Source of the DNA: Oscillospiraceae bacterium
Lineage (GTDB): Bacteria > Bacillota > Clostridia > Oscillospirales > Acutalibacteraceae
NCBI GenBank assembly: GCA_902796295.1
Contig: CADBOL010000202.1
Span: forward strand, 1-6,555
DNA length: 6,555 bases
Direction: 5' to 3'
The notes beneath the pieces were generated by a model. That model saw only the letters and a program-made list of their open reading frames with translations. It was not told the origin of the DNA and did no database searches. Below, in pieces: positions 6,495 through 6,555 of this stretch. Numbering within the stretch: the first letter of the stretch is position 1; each line of letters starts with the position of its first letter. Both the position numbers and the translations under genes were made by a program.

Positions 6495-6516
6495 GACACC
6501 GGATTCAAGACACCGG
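6495..6516. repeat. Short direct repeat GACACCGG
   Basis: GACACCGG occurs at 6495-6502 and again at 6509-6516, a 14-base period. The self-complementary CCGG core allows the hairpin noted at the same place. Two copies could be chance or a small regulatory site for whatever lies to the right. Confidence 0.5.
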
Positions 6517-6521
6517 TTTTT
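6498..6521 (+). terminator. Candidate weak intrinsic terminator after thrH
   Basis: ACCGG (6498-6502) can pair with CCGGT (6513-6517) around a 10-base loop, and the stem runs into TTTTT (6517-6521). The stem is only five pairs, so the terminator would be weak. It begins eight bases after the thrH stop, the expected place for the operon's end. Part of the signal is a direct repeat rather than a pure hairpin. Confidence 0.4.
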
Positions 6522-6555
6522 CCTTAGTTCGATTACTCCCTTTATTCGGTTTTCA

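Noticed and set aside
1..6555. CRISPR array, tRNA/rRNA, insertion sequence, phage or riboswitch
   Set aside because: No regularly spaced repeats, transposase motifs, terminal inverted repeats or RNA-gene-like segments were seen; nearly every base lies in a confident coding region and the only larger gap is the divergent promoter region.

Overview
The window looks like an ordinary, gene-dense stretch of chromosome from a Gram-positive anaerobe of the Clostridia (Firmicutes), possibly a gut-type Oscillospirales or Lachnospirales relative. This is inferred from strong GGAGG-type ribosome binding sites, sigma-A-like promoters, short intergenic gaps, and the mix of genes: a cysteine-led Mrp ATPase, a GPH sugar symporter, a cytoplasmic GH29 enzyme, Nnr and ThrH. 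No species can be named from the sequence alone.

The left part (1-970) is read on the minus strand. It carries a membrane protein of the DUF1624 / HGSNAT-catalytic-like acyltransferase family, followed after 14 bases by the start of an Mrp/NBP35-type iron-sulfur carrier ATPase that runs off the left edge. A compact divergent promoter region lies between about 971 and 1072. Its minus-strand promoter is placed so that the membrane protein's mRNA may be leaderless.

The right part (1073-6490) is one tightly packed plus-strand run of five genes: GtrA-family membrane protein, GPH-family (MelB-like) sugar transporter, GH29 alpha-L-fucosidase, bifunctional NAD(P)HX repair enzyme Nnr, and ThrH (phosphoserine phosphatase / homoserine phosphotransferase). 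Gaps are between 16 bases and a 4-base ATGA overlap, so one transcript is likely. A weak hairpin with a T-run follows at 6498-6521.

The simplest reading is that the transporter imports a small fucoside (or related glycoside) intact and the signal-peptide-less GH29 enzyme hydrolyses it in the cytoplasm. Nnr and ThrH are general metabolite-repair and amino-acid enzymes that ride on the same transcript; a pathway link to the sugar genes is not evident. I see no phage, IS, CRISPR, RNA gene or toxin/defence system. The points most worth checking are the missing MelB-type sugar and cation residues in the transporter, the possible leaderless divergent promoter, and the unusual operon composition.
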